Below, piece by piece: positions 33,130-44,173 of a DNA stretch of 64,000 nt. The notes beneath the pieces are model-generated. The model was not told the origin of the DNA. It did not search any database and saw only the letters and a program-made list of their open reading frames with translations. The position numbers and the translations under genes were made by a program. Location of the stretch: NCBI RefSeq assembly GCF_016863175.1, contig NZ_BOOJ01000012.1, positions 248,001 to 312,000 on the forward strand, given 5' to 3'. This stretch comes from Paraplanobispora siamensis. Lineage in GTDB: Bacteria > Actinomycetota > Actinomycetes > Streptosporangiales > Streptosporangiaceae. Within the stretch, counting starts at the first letter, position 1. Each line of letters begins with the position of its first letter.

Positions 33130-35652
33130 TCAGGGATCCCTGGGCAGGCCGAGGGCGCGTTCGGCGATGATGTTGAGCTGGACCTCGGTGGTGCCGCCGC
33201 CGATGGTGAAGGCGCGGGTGGTGAGGATCATCCGGTTCCAGTACGGCGAGGCGGGCGCGAGGGACCAGCAGAACTCCGAGATCGCCTGGGAGTGGCGCAT
33301 GCCGAGGAGCTTGCGGACGCTGGAGGCGGTCCCGGAGTCGCCGCCGGACAGCTGGGAGAGCGTCACGCGCAGGCCGAGGGCCGAGACGGCCTGCCCCTCG
33401 GCCCACACGCGCCCGGCGCGCTCCAGGTCGGCGGGGCGCAGGACGCCGGGGCCGCCGAGCGTGCCGATCAGTTTGACCATGTCGGTGTGCTGGGAACCCG
33501 GACCCCACGAGTCGCCCAGGGCGACGCGCTCGTGGGAGAGGGTGTCGCGGGCGACCCTCCAGCCCCGGTTGACCTCCCCGACCACCAGGTCGTCGGGGAC
33601 GAAGACGTCGTCGAGGAAGACCTCGTTGAAGATCTCGTCCCCGTTGATCTCCTTGAGCGGCCGGACCGTGACGCCGGGGGAGGACATGTCGACCAGGAAG
33701 TAGGTGATGCCCTCGTGCTTGCGGGCGTCCGGGTCGGTCCTGGCCAGGCAGATGCCCCAGTGCGCGTACTGGGCCAGGGAGGTCCAGATCTTCTGGCCGC
33801 TCAGCGACCAGCCGCCCTCGACCCGGACGGCCTTGGTGGACAGGGACGCCAGGTCGGAGCCGGCGCCGGGCTCGCTGAACAGCTGGCACCAGGTGATCTC
33901 GGTGGTGAAGGTCTTCGGCAGGAAGCGCTCCCGCTGTTCCGGCGTGCCGTACCGGACGATCGAGGGCACGGCCCAGGCTCCGATGCCCAGGTTGGGGCGG
34001 CGGACGCCCCCGGCGCGGAACTCCTGGTGGATGACGACCTGCTCCAGCGGGGAGGCGGCCCGGCCCCAGGGCTCGGGCAGGTACGGCATGATCCACCCCT
34101 CGGAGGCGAGGCGGGCCAGCCGGGTGAGCGGTTCCTCGGCCGCCAGCGAGGCGACGGCGGCCCCGACCTCCCGCCGGAACGCCTCGGCCTCCCGCGGCAG
34201 GTCCGGGCTCATGTCCCTGCGGACCCCGCCCGAGGCCAGCACGGCCACCCGTTCGGCCCATCCGCCGGGGTCGCCGCTCAGCGCCCGCAGCGACAGCGCC
34301 CGCCGGTAGTACAGATGGGCGTCGTGCTCGTAGGTGTAGCCGATGCCGCCCAGCACCTGGATGGCGTCCGCCGCACACCGCACGGCCGCGTCGGCGGCCA
34401 GCACCCCGGCCACGGCCACCGTCAGGAGGGTCTCATCGTCCAACCGTCCCGGAGCGGCCACAGCGGGGGAGTCCTCCCCCGGAGCCGCGGCTATGGATGA
34501 ATCCCCGCCGGGAGGCGCGGCGGAGGAGCCGTCGCCCCCGGGCGCCGCCGCAGGGTTCGCCGTCGGGGAGCCCTGCCCGTCGAGGGCGCGGGCGGCGTCC
34601 CACACGGCGGCGCGGGCCTGCTCCAGGGCGACCAGCATGGCGGCGCAGCGGTGCTTGACCCCCTGGAACTGGCCGATCGGGCGGCCGAACTGCTCGCGGA
34701 CCTTGGCGTAGTCCGCGGCGGCGGTCACCGCCCAGGCGGCCACGCCGCACGCCTCGGCGCCGAGCAGGACGGCGGCCAGCACCTCCACCAGCTCCGCGGT
34801 CACGCCGGGCAGCACCCGCTCTTCCGGTACGGCACGCGCCGCCACCGTCACCGCCGTCAGCGGCCGGGTGAGATCGACGCCCTCCAGCGGGGCGGTCACG
34901 CAGTCCGCGCGGTCCAGTGCGGCCCACCGGCCGTCGGGCAGCGGCAGGACGAACAGATCCGCGCCGGAGGAGCCCAGCGCGGTCGCGAACGGCACACCGG
35001 CCCCGCCGCTCCCGGCTCCGCCGCTCCCGGCTCCGCCGCTCTCGGCCGTGCCGCTCCCGGTCCCGTCAGCCTCGGACCCACCGCTCTCGGCGGCGCCGCT
35101 CCCGCCTCCGCCGTTCCCGGTCCCGCCTGTGGCGGCTTCTCCGGTCCCCGCACGGCCGTCCGGCGGGATGGGCAGGGCGGCGCGGGAGCCCGCAGGCAGG
35201 ACGACGGCGGCGGTCAGGGAGCCGTCCGCCAGCGCGGCCAGCAGGGCCGGTACGGCGGAGGCGCGGCGGGATCCTTCGGATGAGGCCGCGTCCGGGGCGT
35301 CCGAGGGCGTCTCCCCGGCGGGATCCGGTACGGCTCGGCGGGACCCTTCGGCGGAGGCGGGGTGGTGGGCTTCCGGTATGGCGCGGGTGATGACGGCGGA
35401 GGCCAGGGCGGTGGGGAGGAAGGAACCGGGCGCGCAGCGTTCGCCGAGTGCCTCCAGGGCCACGGCCAGCTCCGCCAGGCCGCCGCCCTGCCCGCCGTAC
35501 TCCTCGGGCAGGTGCAGCCCGAGAAGTCCCTGCGCGGCCAGTGCGGCGCGGAAGGGTTCGTGCTCCATGCCGCGCGGTGCGATGTTCCGCGCGGCGAAGC
35601 CGCGGACGGAGTCGGCCAGCGCCCGGTGTTCCTCAGTGATCCCGATGCCCAT
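33130..35652 (-). CDS. Fused tandem acyl-CoA dehydrogenase (FadE34-like arrangement)
   Basis: The 840-residue protein contains two acyl-CoA dehydrogenase units. The first half starts ITEEHRALADSVRGFAAR and ends with YTYEHDAHLYYRRALSLRAL. The second begins near SPDLPREAEAFRREVG and includes WCQLFSEPGAGSDLASLSTK, GQKIWTSLAQYAHWGICLAR and TIGGGTTEVQLNIIAERALG. Mycobacteria have similarly fused enzymes for CoA-thioester side chains, for example of steroids; the substrate here is not known. The first unit carries a long Gly/Ser/Ala insertion (about residues 168-220) from a tandem repeat and a second low-complexity stretch near residues 370-405. An aldehyde dehydrogenase gene lies just upstream on the same strand. 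Confidence 0.88.
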   Translation of the reverse strand: MGIGITEEHRALADSVRGFAARNIAPRGMEHEPFRAALAAQGLLGLHLPEEYGGQGGGLAELAVALEALGERCAPGSFLPTALASAVITRAIPEAHHPASAEGSRRAVPDPAGETPSDAPDAASSEGSRRASAVPALLAALADGSLTAAVVLPAGSRAALPIPPDGRAGTGEAATGGTGNGGGGSGAAESGGSEADGTGSGTAESGGAGSGGAGSGGAGVPFATALGSSGADLFVLPLPDGRWAALDRADCVTAPLEGVDLTRPLTAVTVAARAVPEERVLPGVTAELVEVLAAVLLGAEACGVAAWAVTAAADYAKVREQFGRPIGQFQGVKHRCAAMLVALEQARAAVWDAARALDGQGSPTANPAAAPGGDGSSAAPPGGDSSIAAAPGEDSPAVAAPGRLDDETLLTVAVAGVLAADAAVRCAADAIQVLGGIGYTYEHDAHLYYRRALSLRALSGDPGGWAERVAVLASGGVRRDMSPDLPREAEAFRREVGAAVASLAAEEPLTRLARLASEGWIMPYLPEPWGRAASPLEQVVIHQEFRAGGVRRPNLGIGAWAVPSIVRYGTPEQRERFLPKTFTTEITWCQLFSEPGAGSDLASLSTKAVRVEGGWSLSGQKIWTSLAQYAHWGICLARTDPDARKHEGITYFLVDMSSPGVTVRPLKEINGDEIFNEVFLDDVFVPDDLVVGEVNRGWRVARDTLSHERVALGDSWGPGSQHTDMVKLIGTLGGPGVLRPADLERAGRVWAEGQAVSALGLRVTLSQLSGGDSGTASSVRKLLGMRHSQAISEFCWSLAPASPYWNRMILTTRAFTIGGGTTEVQLNIIAERALGLPRDP
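34995..35150 (-). repeat. 15-bp tandem repeat encoding Gly-Gly-Ala-Gly-Ser units
   Basis: A unit close to CCGCCGCTCCCGGCT recurs with variation and encodes GGAGS-like blocks inside the first half of the fused acyl-CoA dehydrogenase. Near-perfect copies are at the 34995-35040 end. This tract is likely to vary in length between strains. Confidence 0.7.
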
Positions 35653-35703
35653 GGGCCGACTCTAGAACCATATTCGGTTCGGGGTAAGACCCCGGGGCCG
35701 CTC

Positions 35704-37143
35704 TCAGGTCTTGATGATGGCCGCCTTCTCCCTGGTGTACTCCAGCACCGCGTCATGGCCGTAACCGGAGTCCTTGACGCCGCCGAAGGGCAGGCCGGGC
35801 GGCATCTGCCGGAAGGTGTTCACCCAGACCGTCCCGGTCTGCAGGTCGCGCAGGAAGCGCTGGGCGCGCCCGAGGTCGCGGGTCCACAGGCCCGCCGCCA
35901 GGCCGTAGGAGGAGTCGTTGGAGATCGCCAGCGCCTCGTCGTCAGTGTCGAAGGGGATGGCCACGGCCACCGGGCCGAAGATCTCCTCCTGGCAGACCCG
36001 CAGGGAGTTGTCGGTCGTGGTCAGCAGCGTCGGCGCGACCCAGTACCCGCCCGGCATGGACGGCACGACCTCGGCCCCCGTGGCGCCGCCGAACACCAGC
36101 TCGGCGCCCTCCTTTCCGGCGATCTCCAGGTAGGAGGTGACCCGCTCGTACTGCCCGGCGGAGACGATCGGGCCCATCGTGGTGGTCATGTCGAGGGGGT
36201 CGGCCAGCCTGATCTCCGAGGCGATCGCGGTGATGCGCTCGATCATCTCGTCCCAGACCGGGCGGTGGACCAGGATGCGCGACCCGGCCACGCAGACCTG
36301 GCCGGCGTTGCCGGTGTAGACCGAGTCGACCGTCACGCCCCGCGCGGCCGCGTCGAGGTCGGCGTCGGAGAAGACGATGTTCGGCGACTTGCCGCCCAGC
36401 TCGAAGGTGAGCGGCTTGAGCGCGTCGGCGCTGGCCCGGGTGATGGCCTGGCCGGTCTGGGTGGAACCGGTGAGGCTGACCTTGTTCACCCCCCGGTGGC
36501 GCACCAGCGGGTCGCCCACGTCCTCGCCCAGGCCGCTGACGATGTTGAGCACGCCGGGCGGCAGCACCTCGGCCAGCAGCTCGCCCAGCCGCAGCACGGA
36601 GGCGCAGGCCTGCTCGGCGGGCTTGACGATGACGGTGTTGCCCGCCGCGAGGGCGTAGGCCGCCTTGGCGGAGAAGGTCGAGATGGGGGAGTTCCACGGG
36701 ATGATGCACACCGCCACGCCGTACGGCTCCCGCCGGGTCAGTCCCATGCTGTCCGGGCCGAGGATCACCGTCTCGCCCTTGACCGCGTCCAGCACCTGGC
36801 CCGCGGCGATCTGCCACAGGTGGGTCATGCCGGGCAGGTCCTTCTTCAGGGTGTCGCGCAGGATGCGGCCGTTGTCGGTGGTCTCGATCCTGGCCAGCTC
36901 CTCGGCGTGCCCGGCGAACACCTCCGCCACCTTGCGCAGGAAGTGCGCCCTGCCGAGGGCGGGCATGCCCGACCACGCCGGGAACGCGGCGCGCGCCGCA
37001 GCCACGGCCGCCTCGGCGTCGGCCCTCCCGCTCGCCGGGATGCGGGCCCACACCTCGCCGGTCGCCGGGTTGACCGAGTCCAGTGTGCGGCCGTCGGCGG
37101 CGGGCACCAGCCGTCCGCCGATCAGGTTGCGGTACTCGTCCAC
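35704..37143 (-). CDS. NAD(P)-dependent aldehyde dehydrogenase
   Basis: The 479-residue enzyme oxidises an aldehyde to the acid. Glu248 in TFELGGKSPNIVF and Cys284 in NAGQVCVAGSR are the general base and nucleophile. IIPWNSPISTFSAKAAYALA and SLTGSTQTGQAI are cofactor-binding blocks, and GGVKDSGYGHDAV is near the C-terminus. The GTG at 37143 has GGGAG upstream. It lies just before the fused acyl-CoA dehydrogenase, and the pair may take a side-chain aldehyde to its acid and onward; that link is inference. Confidence 0.92.
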   Translation of the reverse strand: MDEYRNLIGGRLVPAADGRTLDSVNPATGEVWARIPASGRADAEAAVAAARAAFPAWSGMPALGRAHFLRKVAEVFAGHAEELARIETTDNGRILRDTLKKDLPGMTHLWQIAAGQVLDAVKGETVILGPDSMGLTRREPYGVAVCIIPWNSPISTFSAKAAYALAAGNTVIVKPAEQACASVLRLGELLAEVLPPGVLNIVSGLGEDVGDPLVRHRGVNKVSLTGSTQTGQAITRASADALKPLTFELGGKSPNIVFSDADLDAAARGVTVDSVYTGNAGQVCVAGSRILVHRPVWDEMIERITAIASEIRLADPLDMTTTMGPIVSAGQYERVTSYLEIAGKEGAELVFGGATGAEVVPSMPGGYWVAPTLLTTTDNSLRVCQEEIFGPVAVAIPFDTDDEALAISNDSSYGLAAGLWTRDLGRAQRFLRDLQTGTVWVNTFRQMPPGLPFGGVKDSGYGHDAVLEYTREKAAIIKT

Positions 37144-37220
37144 GCTTCAACTCCCGCGTCAGCCGTACGGAAACGTGAACAAGCATACGCTTGGTTGGTG
37201 TGGGAGGGGAAGGCGCGCCC

Positions 37221-37592
37221 CTATCGCTCCCGGCCTCCCCTGGCGAAGGCGAAGTTCACCGCGATGATCCCGGCCCACGCGACCAGGATCAGGTAGGCGA
37301 AGTCGTCTCCGGCGAAGGGGAGGGCGATCGTGACCCCCACGCCCAGCACCATGGAGACGATCGCCAGCGCGAGACGCTGCCCGGCGGCCACCGTGGGATT
37401 GACGGCCGGGGCCAGCTTGCCGGCCTGGCGGGCGATCCGCTCGTCGACCCTGCGGTCGATCTCCAGGTCCACCTTCTCCAGGAAGCCCTCGATCAGGGAG
37501 TCCTCGAATTCGGGACCGAGGTCGCGGCGGGCCGCGACCGTGGCGCGAAGCTCGTTTCCGGCGGAGGAGGATCCGGGGGAGGATGACGTCAT
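37221..37592 (-). CDS. Small two-helix membrane protein
   Basis: The 123-residue protein has a charged N-terminal half (FEDSLIEGFLEKVDLEIDRR then VDERIARQAGKLAP) and two C-terminal hydrophobic helices (RLALAIVSMVLGVGVTIALP and AYLILVAWAGIIAVNFAF). There is no ribosome site. GATATA lies 8 nt before the ATG at 37592, suggesting a leaderless transcript. I do not recognise a characterised family. Confidence 0.72.
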   Translation of the reverse strand: MTSSSPGSSSAGNELRATVAARRDLGPEFEDSLIEGFLEKVDLEIDRRVDERIARQAGKLAPAVNPTVAAGQRLALAIVSMVLGVGVTIALPFAGDDFAYLILVAWAGIIAVNFAFARGGRER

Positions 37593-37678
37593 GGTCGAGA
37601 TATATCGTTTTTGTCGGTCTCTGTCCACCAACAGAGGATTTCTGAATGGGTGTCCTCGACGCGGAGGACCCGCGCGGG

Positions 37679-38401
37679 TCAGCCGGGCTCGCGGACGTAC
37701 CGGGTGAACAGGAAACCCTCCTCCTCCAGGACGTGGGCCAGCCGCAGCCGGGTCAGGACGTCGGCGCCGTTCAGGATCCGCGAGGCGGCCCCGCCGATCA
37801 GCATCGGGCTGACCGTCAGGCAGACCTCGTCGACCAGGCCGGCCTCCGCCAGCTGCCCGTTGATCCGCGCCCCGCCCTCGCACAGCACCCGCCTCAGGCC
37901 CCGGTCGCGCAGCTCCTCCAGCGCCGCCGCCAGGTCCACCTGATCGTCCCCGGCCACGATCACGTCGGCGTGCCGGGCGGCCTCGGCGCGCCGGTCCGCC
38001 GGCGCCGCCCCGCAGGTGACGACGATCGTGCGCGAGTCCGGCCCGGCCTCGGCGAACAGCGCGGAGGTCAGGTCCAGCTCCAGCCGCCGGGTGACCACCG
38101 CCACCGGTGGGGCGTCCGGGCGGCCCTCGCGCAGCGGCGGCCACGACGCCCTCGGCCGGGCGGGGCCGTACCCTTCGTCGCGGACGGTCGAGGCGCCCGC
38201 CACGATCACGTCGGCCAGCCCGCGCAGCACCCCGAAGACGCGCTTGTCACCCGCGCCGGACAGCCCGCCCGACAGGCCCTTGAGCCAGGTCCCGCCGTCG
38301 GTGCTGGCCACCATGTTGAGCCGGACGCAGGGGCCCTCCGGGTAGGCGTAGGCCCGGGTGAGATCGACGTCGTCGGCGGTCACCGGATGGATGAGGCGCA
38401 T
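37679..38401 (-). CDS. RibD C-terminal/dihydrofolate reductase-family protein (pyrimidine reductase-like)
   Basis: The 240-residue protein resembles the reductase half of RibD: VRLNMVASTDGGTWLKG, FGVLRGLADVIVAGASTVRDEGYGP, RRVLCEGGARINGQLAEAGLVDE and LTVSPMLIGG. The expected reaction is NADPH-dependent reduction of a pteridine- or pyrimidine-like ring. No other riboflavin gene is near, so the true substrate may differ. The ATG at 38401 is the clear start. Confidence 0.85.
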   Translation of the reverse strand: MRLIHPVTADDVDLTRAYAYPEGPCVRLNMVASTDGGTWLKGLSGGLSGAGDKRVFGVLRGLADVIVAGASTVRDEGYGPARPRASWPPLREGRPDAPPVAVVTRRLELDLTSALFAEAGPDSRTIVVTCGAAPADRRAEAARHADVIVAGDDQVDLAAALEELRDRGLRRVLCEGGARINGQLAEAGLVDEVCLTVSPMLIGGAASRILNGADVLTRLRLAHVLEEEGFLFTRYVREPG

Positions 38402-38504
38402 TCCCCCACCCTGTCACAGCTCCGGCGATAACGGATTCGACGCCGGTGGTGACTTCGGGCGTCCGCCGTTACATCATTCCTCACAGGAGATCAGGGAGGG
38501 CCGT

Positions 38505-38909
38505 GTGGGGTTGGCGGCGATCGTGACATGGTTGATCACTGCGACGGTGGGGATCTATCTGCTGTACCTGTGGCTGTCGGGCGGCGGCCTGCGCCGGCAG
38601 GCGACCAAGGTCACCCGCTTCCCCGCGACCCTGGTCTTCTCGCATCCGGTCCTGGCGGTCTCCGCGCTGGGCTGCTGGATCGCCTACGTCCTGACCTCCG
38701 AGCGGGTCTTCGCCTGGGTGTCCTTCGGCGTGCTCACGCTGGCCGCGCTGCTGGGATTCGTCATGTTCACCCGCTGGCTCGGCGGCGGCCGCCACGCCCG
38801 CGGCGCCGAGAACGGCTTCCCGATGATCGCCGTGCTGCTGCACGGCGCGGCCGCGCTGACGACGTTCGTCCTGGTCCTGCTGACCGCCGCCGTCGCCACG
38901 GGGGCGTGA
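38505..38909 (+). CDS. Four-helix membrane protein of unknown function
   Basis: The 134-residue protein has about four hydrophobic helices (AAIVTWLITATVGIYLLYLW, LVFSHPVLAVSALGCWIAYV and two more) joined by short loops with GGGLRRQATKVTRFP. The GTG at 38505 follows GGGAGGG. It is divergent from the RibD-C reductase gene and convergent with glgX. I do not recognise it. Confidence 0.75.
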   Translation: MGLAAIVTWLITATVGIYLLYLWLSGGGLRRQATKVTRFPATLVFSHPVLAVSALGCWIAYVLTSERVFAWVSFGVLTLAALLGFVMFTRWLGGGRHARGAENGFPMIAVLLHGAAALTTFVLVLLTAAVATGA

Positions 38910-38916
38910 GCGGGCC

Positions 38917-41040
<2,124 letters not shown>

Positions 41041-41184
41041 ATGACCCTATTCTCCTCCAGTCCGGGATCCGTCGCAGGGTGTTGACTCTTTTGTCACCTT
41101 CACCAGTCACGGGAAACGTGGCGTTCAGGGCTGACCTGGCATGCTCCATCGCAAGTCCGGACAAGCCAACCGAGGCGCCGGGAC

Positions 41185-41220
41185 CGGTCACGCGCGCCCC
41201 GGTGGGGGCGCGCGTGACCG
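41185..41220 (-). terminator. Perfect 16-bp stem-loop downstream of the osmC-like gene
   Basis: The arms at 41185-41200 and 41205-41220 are perfectly complementary over 16 bp with a 4-nt loop (GGTG). The hairpin starts 14 nt after the stop codon of the minus-strand OsmC gene. A run of T is missing, as is common in high-GC actinomycetes. Confidence 0.75.
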
Positions 41221-41233
41221 CGGAGTGCGACGG

Positions 41234-41662
41234 TCAGCTCAGCAGCTCGGCGTTGAGCGTGATCGTGGTGCCTCCCAGCGCCTTGCTCACGGGGCAGTTG
41301 GCCTTGGCCGTCTCGGCCGCGGTCTGGAACTGCTCGGCGGTGAGGCCCGGAACCTGGGCGCGCACCGACAGGACGATCCCGGTGATGCCCTCACCCGGCT
41401 GGAAGGTCACCTCGGCCTTCGTCTCCACGGACTGCGGCGGGGTGCCCGCCTGGGCGAGCCCGTGCGACAGCGCCATCGAGAAGCAGGAGGAGTGCGCGGC
41501 CGCGATGAGCTCCTCGGGGGAGGTCTTGCCGTTGGCCTGCTCGGCGCGGGAGGGCCAGGACACGTCGAACGTGCCGACGCCGGAGGAGTCCAGCGACACG
41601 GTGCCGGAGCCGTCGAGCAGCGCGCCCTTCCAGTTGGTGGTCGCGATGCGTGTCGTCGCCAT
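41234..41662 (-). CDS. OsmC-family peroxiredoxin
   Basis: The 142-residue protein has the two redox cysteines of the OsmC/Ohr fold in AAAHSSCFSMALSHGL and AKANCPVSKALGG, and the conserved SPEELIAAAH segment. It should reduce organic hydroperoxides using a thiol donor. A perfect hairpin follows the gene. No MarR-type OhrR repressor is adjacent, which favours OsmC over Ohr. Confidence 0.92.
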   Translation of the reverse strand: MATTRIATTNWKGALLDGSGTVSLDSSGVGTFDVSWPSRAEQANGKTSPEELIAAAHSSCFSMALSHGLAQAGTPPQSVETKAEVTFQPGEGITGIVLSVRAQVPGLTAEQFQTAAETAKANCPVSKALGGTTITLNAELLS

Positions 41663-41749
41663 GGCGATGTCCCTTTCGATTGGTTAGGTGTTCATGAGCG
41701 AACATACGCCGTCCGCCTGTGACGGCATGTGCCCGGGAGGGCCCGGAGG

Positions 41750-43192
41750 TCAAAGATCGCTGACGAGGTCCCTGGCGTAGTCGTCGTCGCTTTCGGCCAG
41801 CACCCGCTCGACGCCCGCCCTGGCCCGCGGGTCGCCCCGCTCGGCCAGGCCCCGCGCGGCCTCGGCCACCGTGTTCAGGTCCTCGTCGGCGAGCCGGGCG
41901 GCCAGCGCGTCGCGGATCTGCGGGCTGTCCTGGTCGAGGCCGGCCAGGCCCATGGTCGCCCAGTCGCGGACGCCCTCGTCGGGGTCCTCGGTCATCGCGA
42001 TGAGCAGGGCGAGCCCCTCGCTGTGGCCGGGCGGCAGGACCGCGGCCAGCGCGGCGGGATCGGCCTCGGTGCGGGTCCAGCCCTCGGCCGTGACGATCCT
42101 CAGCACCTCGGGCAGGGCGCGGGGGTCGGCGTGGTGGCCGAGCGCCCCGAGCACCGAGCGCAGCACCCGCTCGTCGCCCTCGGTGACCGCCATGCGCCGC
42201 AGGACGGGCAGCGACTCCTCGACGAAGGGCTTGTCGTCCTCGGTGAAGCCGAACTGCGCCAGCACGTCGACGGCGAACTCGCGCTTGCGCGGGTCGTCGC
42301 TGGCGCACAGCCGCACGGCGTCCTCGAAGGTCCCCCGGTCGCCGCGCCGGCTCAGCGCGCCCGCCACGGCCCACCAGGTCTCGGCCTCCTCGTCGAGGTC
42401 CCGGTACGGCAGCGCCCGCTCGACCATCTCCTCGAAGGGCGTCGGCTCGCCCGCCGCCTCCTCCAGCAGGGTGGCCACCGCCGCGTGCCCGCGCTGGCTC
42501 TGCACCTCGGCCAGGACCGCGCCCTCGGCGTCCAGGGCCCTGACGGTCACCAGGTCGGTGCCGTCCTCGGCGCGCGTGCGGCCCACGACGATCCCGGCGT
42601 CCTCCGGCACCCGGTCGGAGATCTGCTCCAGCAGCGCGTTCTCCAGCTGGACGCCGAGCCAGTCGTAGGCGATGGCCAGCGGCGTGTCGCCGTCGCCGTC
42701 CGGCCGCCCGGGATCGGCCCCGGCCTCCAGCAGCGCCCGCACCGCGCCCGGCGCGCCACGCCGGGCGGCCAGGGTCAGCGCGGTCTCGCCGTCGTCGTTG
42801 GCGTCCTCGGCCGGCGCTCCGGCGTTCAGCAGCAGGCGGAGCATGTCGGCGTGCCCGTTGGCGGCGGCCCAGAGCACCGGGGACCAGCCCTGGTCCTCGC
42901 GCCCGGCCGGGTCCGCCCCGGCGTCCATCAGCGCCTGGGCCGCCTCGCCGCGGTTCAGGGCCGCGGCGGCGCACAGCGGCAGCCCCTCGTCCTGACCGCC
43001 GCTGCGCCGGTTCGGGTCGGCGCCGGAGGCCAGCAGGATCCGCACCAGGTCGGCCCGGCCGTTCGTCGCCGCCCGGTAGAGCGCGGTCGGTTCCTTCTCG
43101 CCCGCCGGATCCGCGGGCGTCCCCGTCCGGAGCAGACGCTCGATCCGCTCGGTGTCGTTCTCGCCCGCGGCGTCCAGAAGCTCTTCGTACAT
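41750..43192 (-). CDS. Ankyrin-repeat protein with C-terminal HEAT-like repeats
   Basis: The 480-residue protein opens with about five ankyrin repeats (for example TALYRAATNGRADLVRILLA and SPVLWAAANGHADMLRLLLN, to about residue 180). A short linker domain follows, and the second half is made of HEAT/armadillo-like helical repeats (VLGALGHHADPRALPEVLRI, VRDWATMGLAGLDQDSPQIR). No signal peptide or membrane helix is visible, so it is probably a cytoplasmic protein-binding scaffold. Its partner is not apparent from the neighbours. Confidence 0.85.
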   Translation of the reverse strand: MYEELLDAAGENDTERIERLLRTGTPADPAGEKEPTALYRAATNGRADLVRILLASGADPNRRSGGQDEGLPLCAAAALNRGEAAQALMDAGADPAGREDQGWSPVLWAAANGHADMLRLLLNAGAPAEDANDDGETALTLAARRGAPGAVRALLEAGADPGRPDGDGDTPLAIAYDWLGVQLENALLEQISDRVPEDAGIVVGRTRAEDGTDLVTVRALDAEGAVLAEVQSQRGHAAVATLLEEAAGEPTPFEEMVERALPYRDLDEEAETWWAVAGALSRRGDRGTFEDAVRLCASDDPRKREFAVDVLAQFGFTEDDKPFVEESLPVLRRMAVTEGDERVLRSVLGALGHHADPRALPEVLRIVTAEGWTRTEADPAALAAVLPPGHSEGLALLIAMTEDPDEGVRDWATMGLAGLDQDSPQIRDALAARLADEDLNTVAEAARGLAERGDPRARAGVERVLAESDDDYARDLVSDL

Positions 43193-43287
43193 GTCTCCGG
43201 ATCATAGGTGTCCGCGATCGCGGCGGGCGCGCGCTGCGCCGGTCGATGTAGGGGCTTTCCTCCTTCGGGAGGATCCTTTCCACCGCG

Positions 43288-43307
43288 ACTCGCGATATGT
43301 TGTGAGT
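43288..43307. promoter_or_regulatory. Imperfect palindrome over the -10 of the DUF1707 gene
   Basis: The 20-bp element has outer arms ACTC and GAGT and an inner CGCGATAT/GTTGT pairing with mismatches. It includes a -10-like TATGTT (43296-43301) that lies 7 nt before the GTG at 43309. A repressor bound here would block a leaderless promoter. The regulator is unknown. Confidence 0.5.
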
Positions 43308-43308
43308 T

Positions 43309-44088
43309 GTGAATGATCCGGGTGGAATCCGCGCGTCGGACGCCGAGCGCGAAGCCGTCGTCGAGCAACTCCGCGTCGCCTCGGTCGAGGGACGGCTCAC
43401 CCTCGGTGAGCTCACCGAGCGCACGGAGGCGGCCTACACCGCCGTCACCCAGGCCGAGCTGGCCGTCATCACCTCCGACCTGCCGGGGCTGGGTCACATC
43501 CCGGCTCCGGCCCCCGCGCCCGTCCCGCGGAAGGAGGGCCGGTCGCGGCGCTGGTTCGTGGCGGTGATGGGCGAATCCAAGCGCCGCGGCAAGTGGCGGA
43601 TCGACCAGGAGCTCGGCGCGGTGGCCGTGATGGGCGACGTCGAGCTGGACCTGCGCGAGGCCGAGGTGCGCACCGGCGTGGTCGACATCGCCGCCACCGC
43701 GGTCATGGGCGATGTGAAGATCATCGTCCCGGACGGGGTGGACGTCGAGCTCGACGGTGTCGCGATCATGGGGGACAAGAAGGTCCAGGTGATCGAGGCG
43801 CCCCCGGGCATGAACGTGCCGGTCGTCCGGGTCAGGGCCTTCGCCCTGATGGGCGACATCAAGGTGATCGGCGACTCCCGGGCCAAGCCCGTCAAGAAGG
43901 CCTGGGCCGCCTGGCGGGAGCAGTGGCGCGAGCTGCGCGGGGAACTGACCGGCGAGCCGTACCGGCGGCTGCCGCCCGGCGTCCCGCAGCAGCCCTACCC
44001 GCCGCAGGCGCCCGGGCACGGGCTCCACTCCCATCCCGACCCGCACGGCGAGCGGGGCCACGGGTCCGGGTGGTCGCACGGGCACTGA
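43309..44088 (+). CDS. DUF1707 protein with a LiaF-like C-terminal domain
   Basis: The 259-residue protein begins with a DUF1707 domain (IRASDAEREAVVEQLRVASV then EGRLTLGELTERTEAAYTA). The central part repeats beta-strand blocks with MGD: VAVMGDVELDLREAEV, TAVMGDVKIIVPDGVDVELD and FALMGDIKVIGDS, like the cell-wall-active-antibiotic-response domain of LiaF. The tail is Pro/His-rich. It may sense or respond to envelope stress. There is no membrane helix. A leaderless start is likely. Confidence 0.85.
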   Translation: MNDPGGIRASDAEREAVVEQLRVASVEGRLTLGELTERTEAAYTAVTQAELAVITSDLPGLGHIPAPAPAPVPRKEGRSRRWFVAVMGESKRRGKWRIDQELGAVAVMGDVELDLREAEVRTGVVDIAATAVMGDVKIIVPDGVDVELDGVAIMGDKKVQVIEAPPGMNVPVVRVRAFALMGDIKVIGDSRAKPVKKAWAAWREQWRELRGELTGEPYRRLPPGVPQQPYPPQAPGHGLHSHPDPHGERGHGSGWSHGH

Positions 44089-44173
44089 TCGCGATTTTCC
44101 CGGAGCGTGCAACGTCCGGCGCGGCCTGATCGGTAGTACCCGGTGACAATCACCGAACAGTGAGGATCACCGC

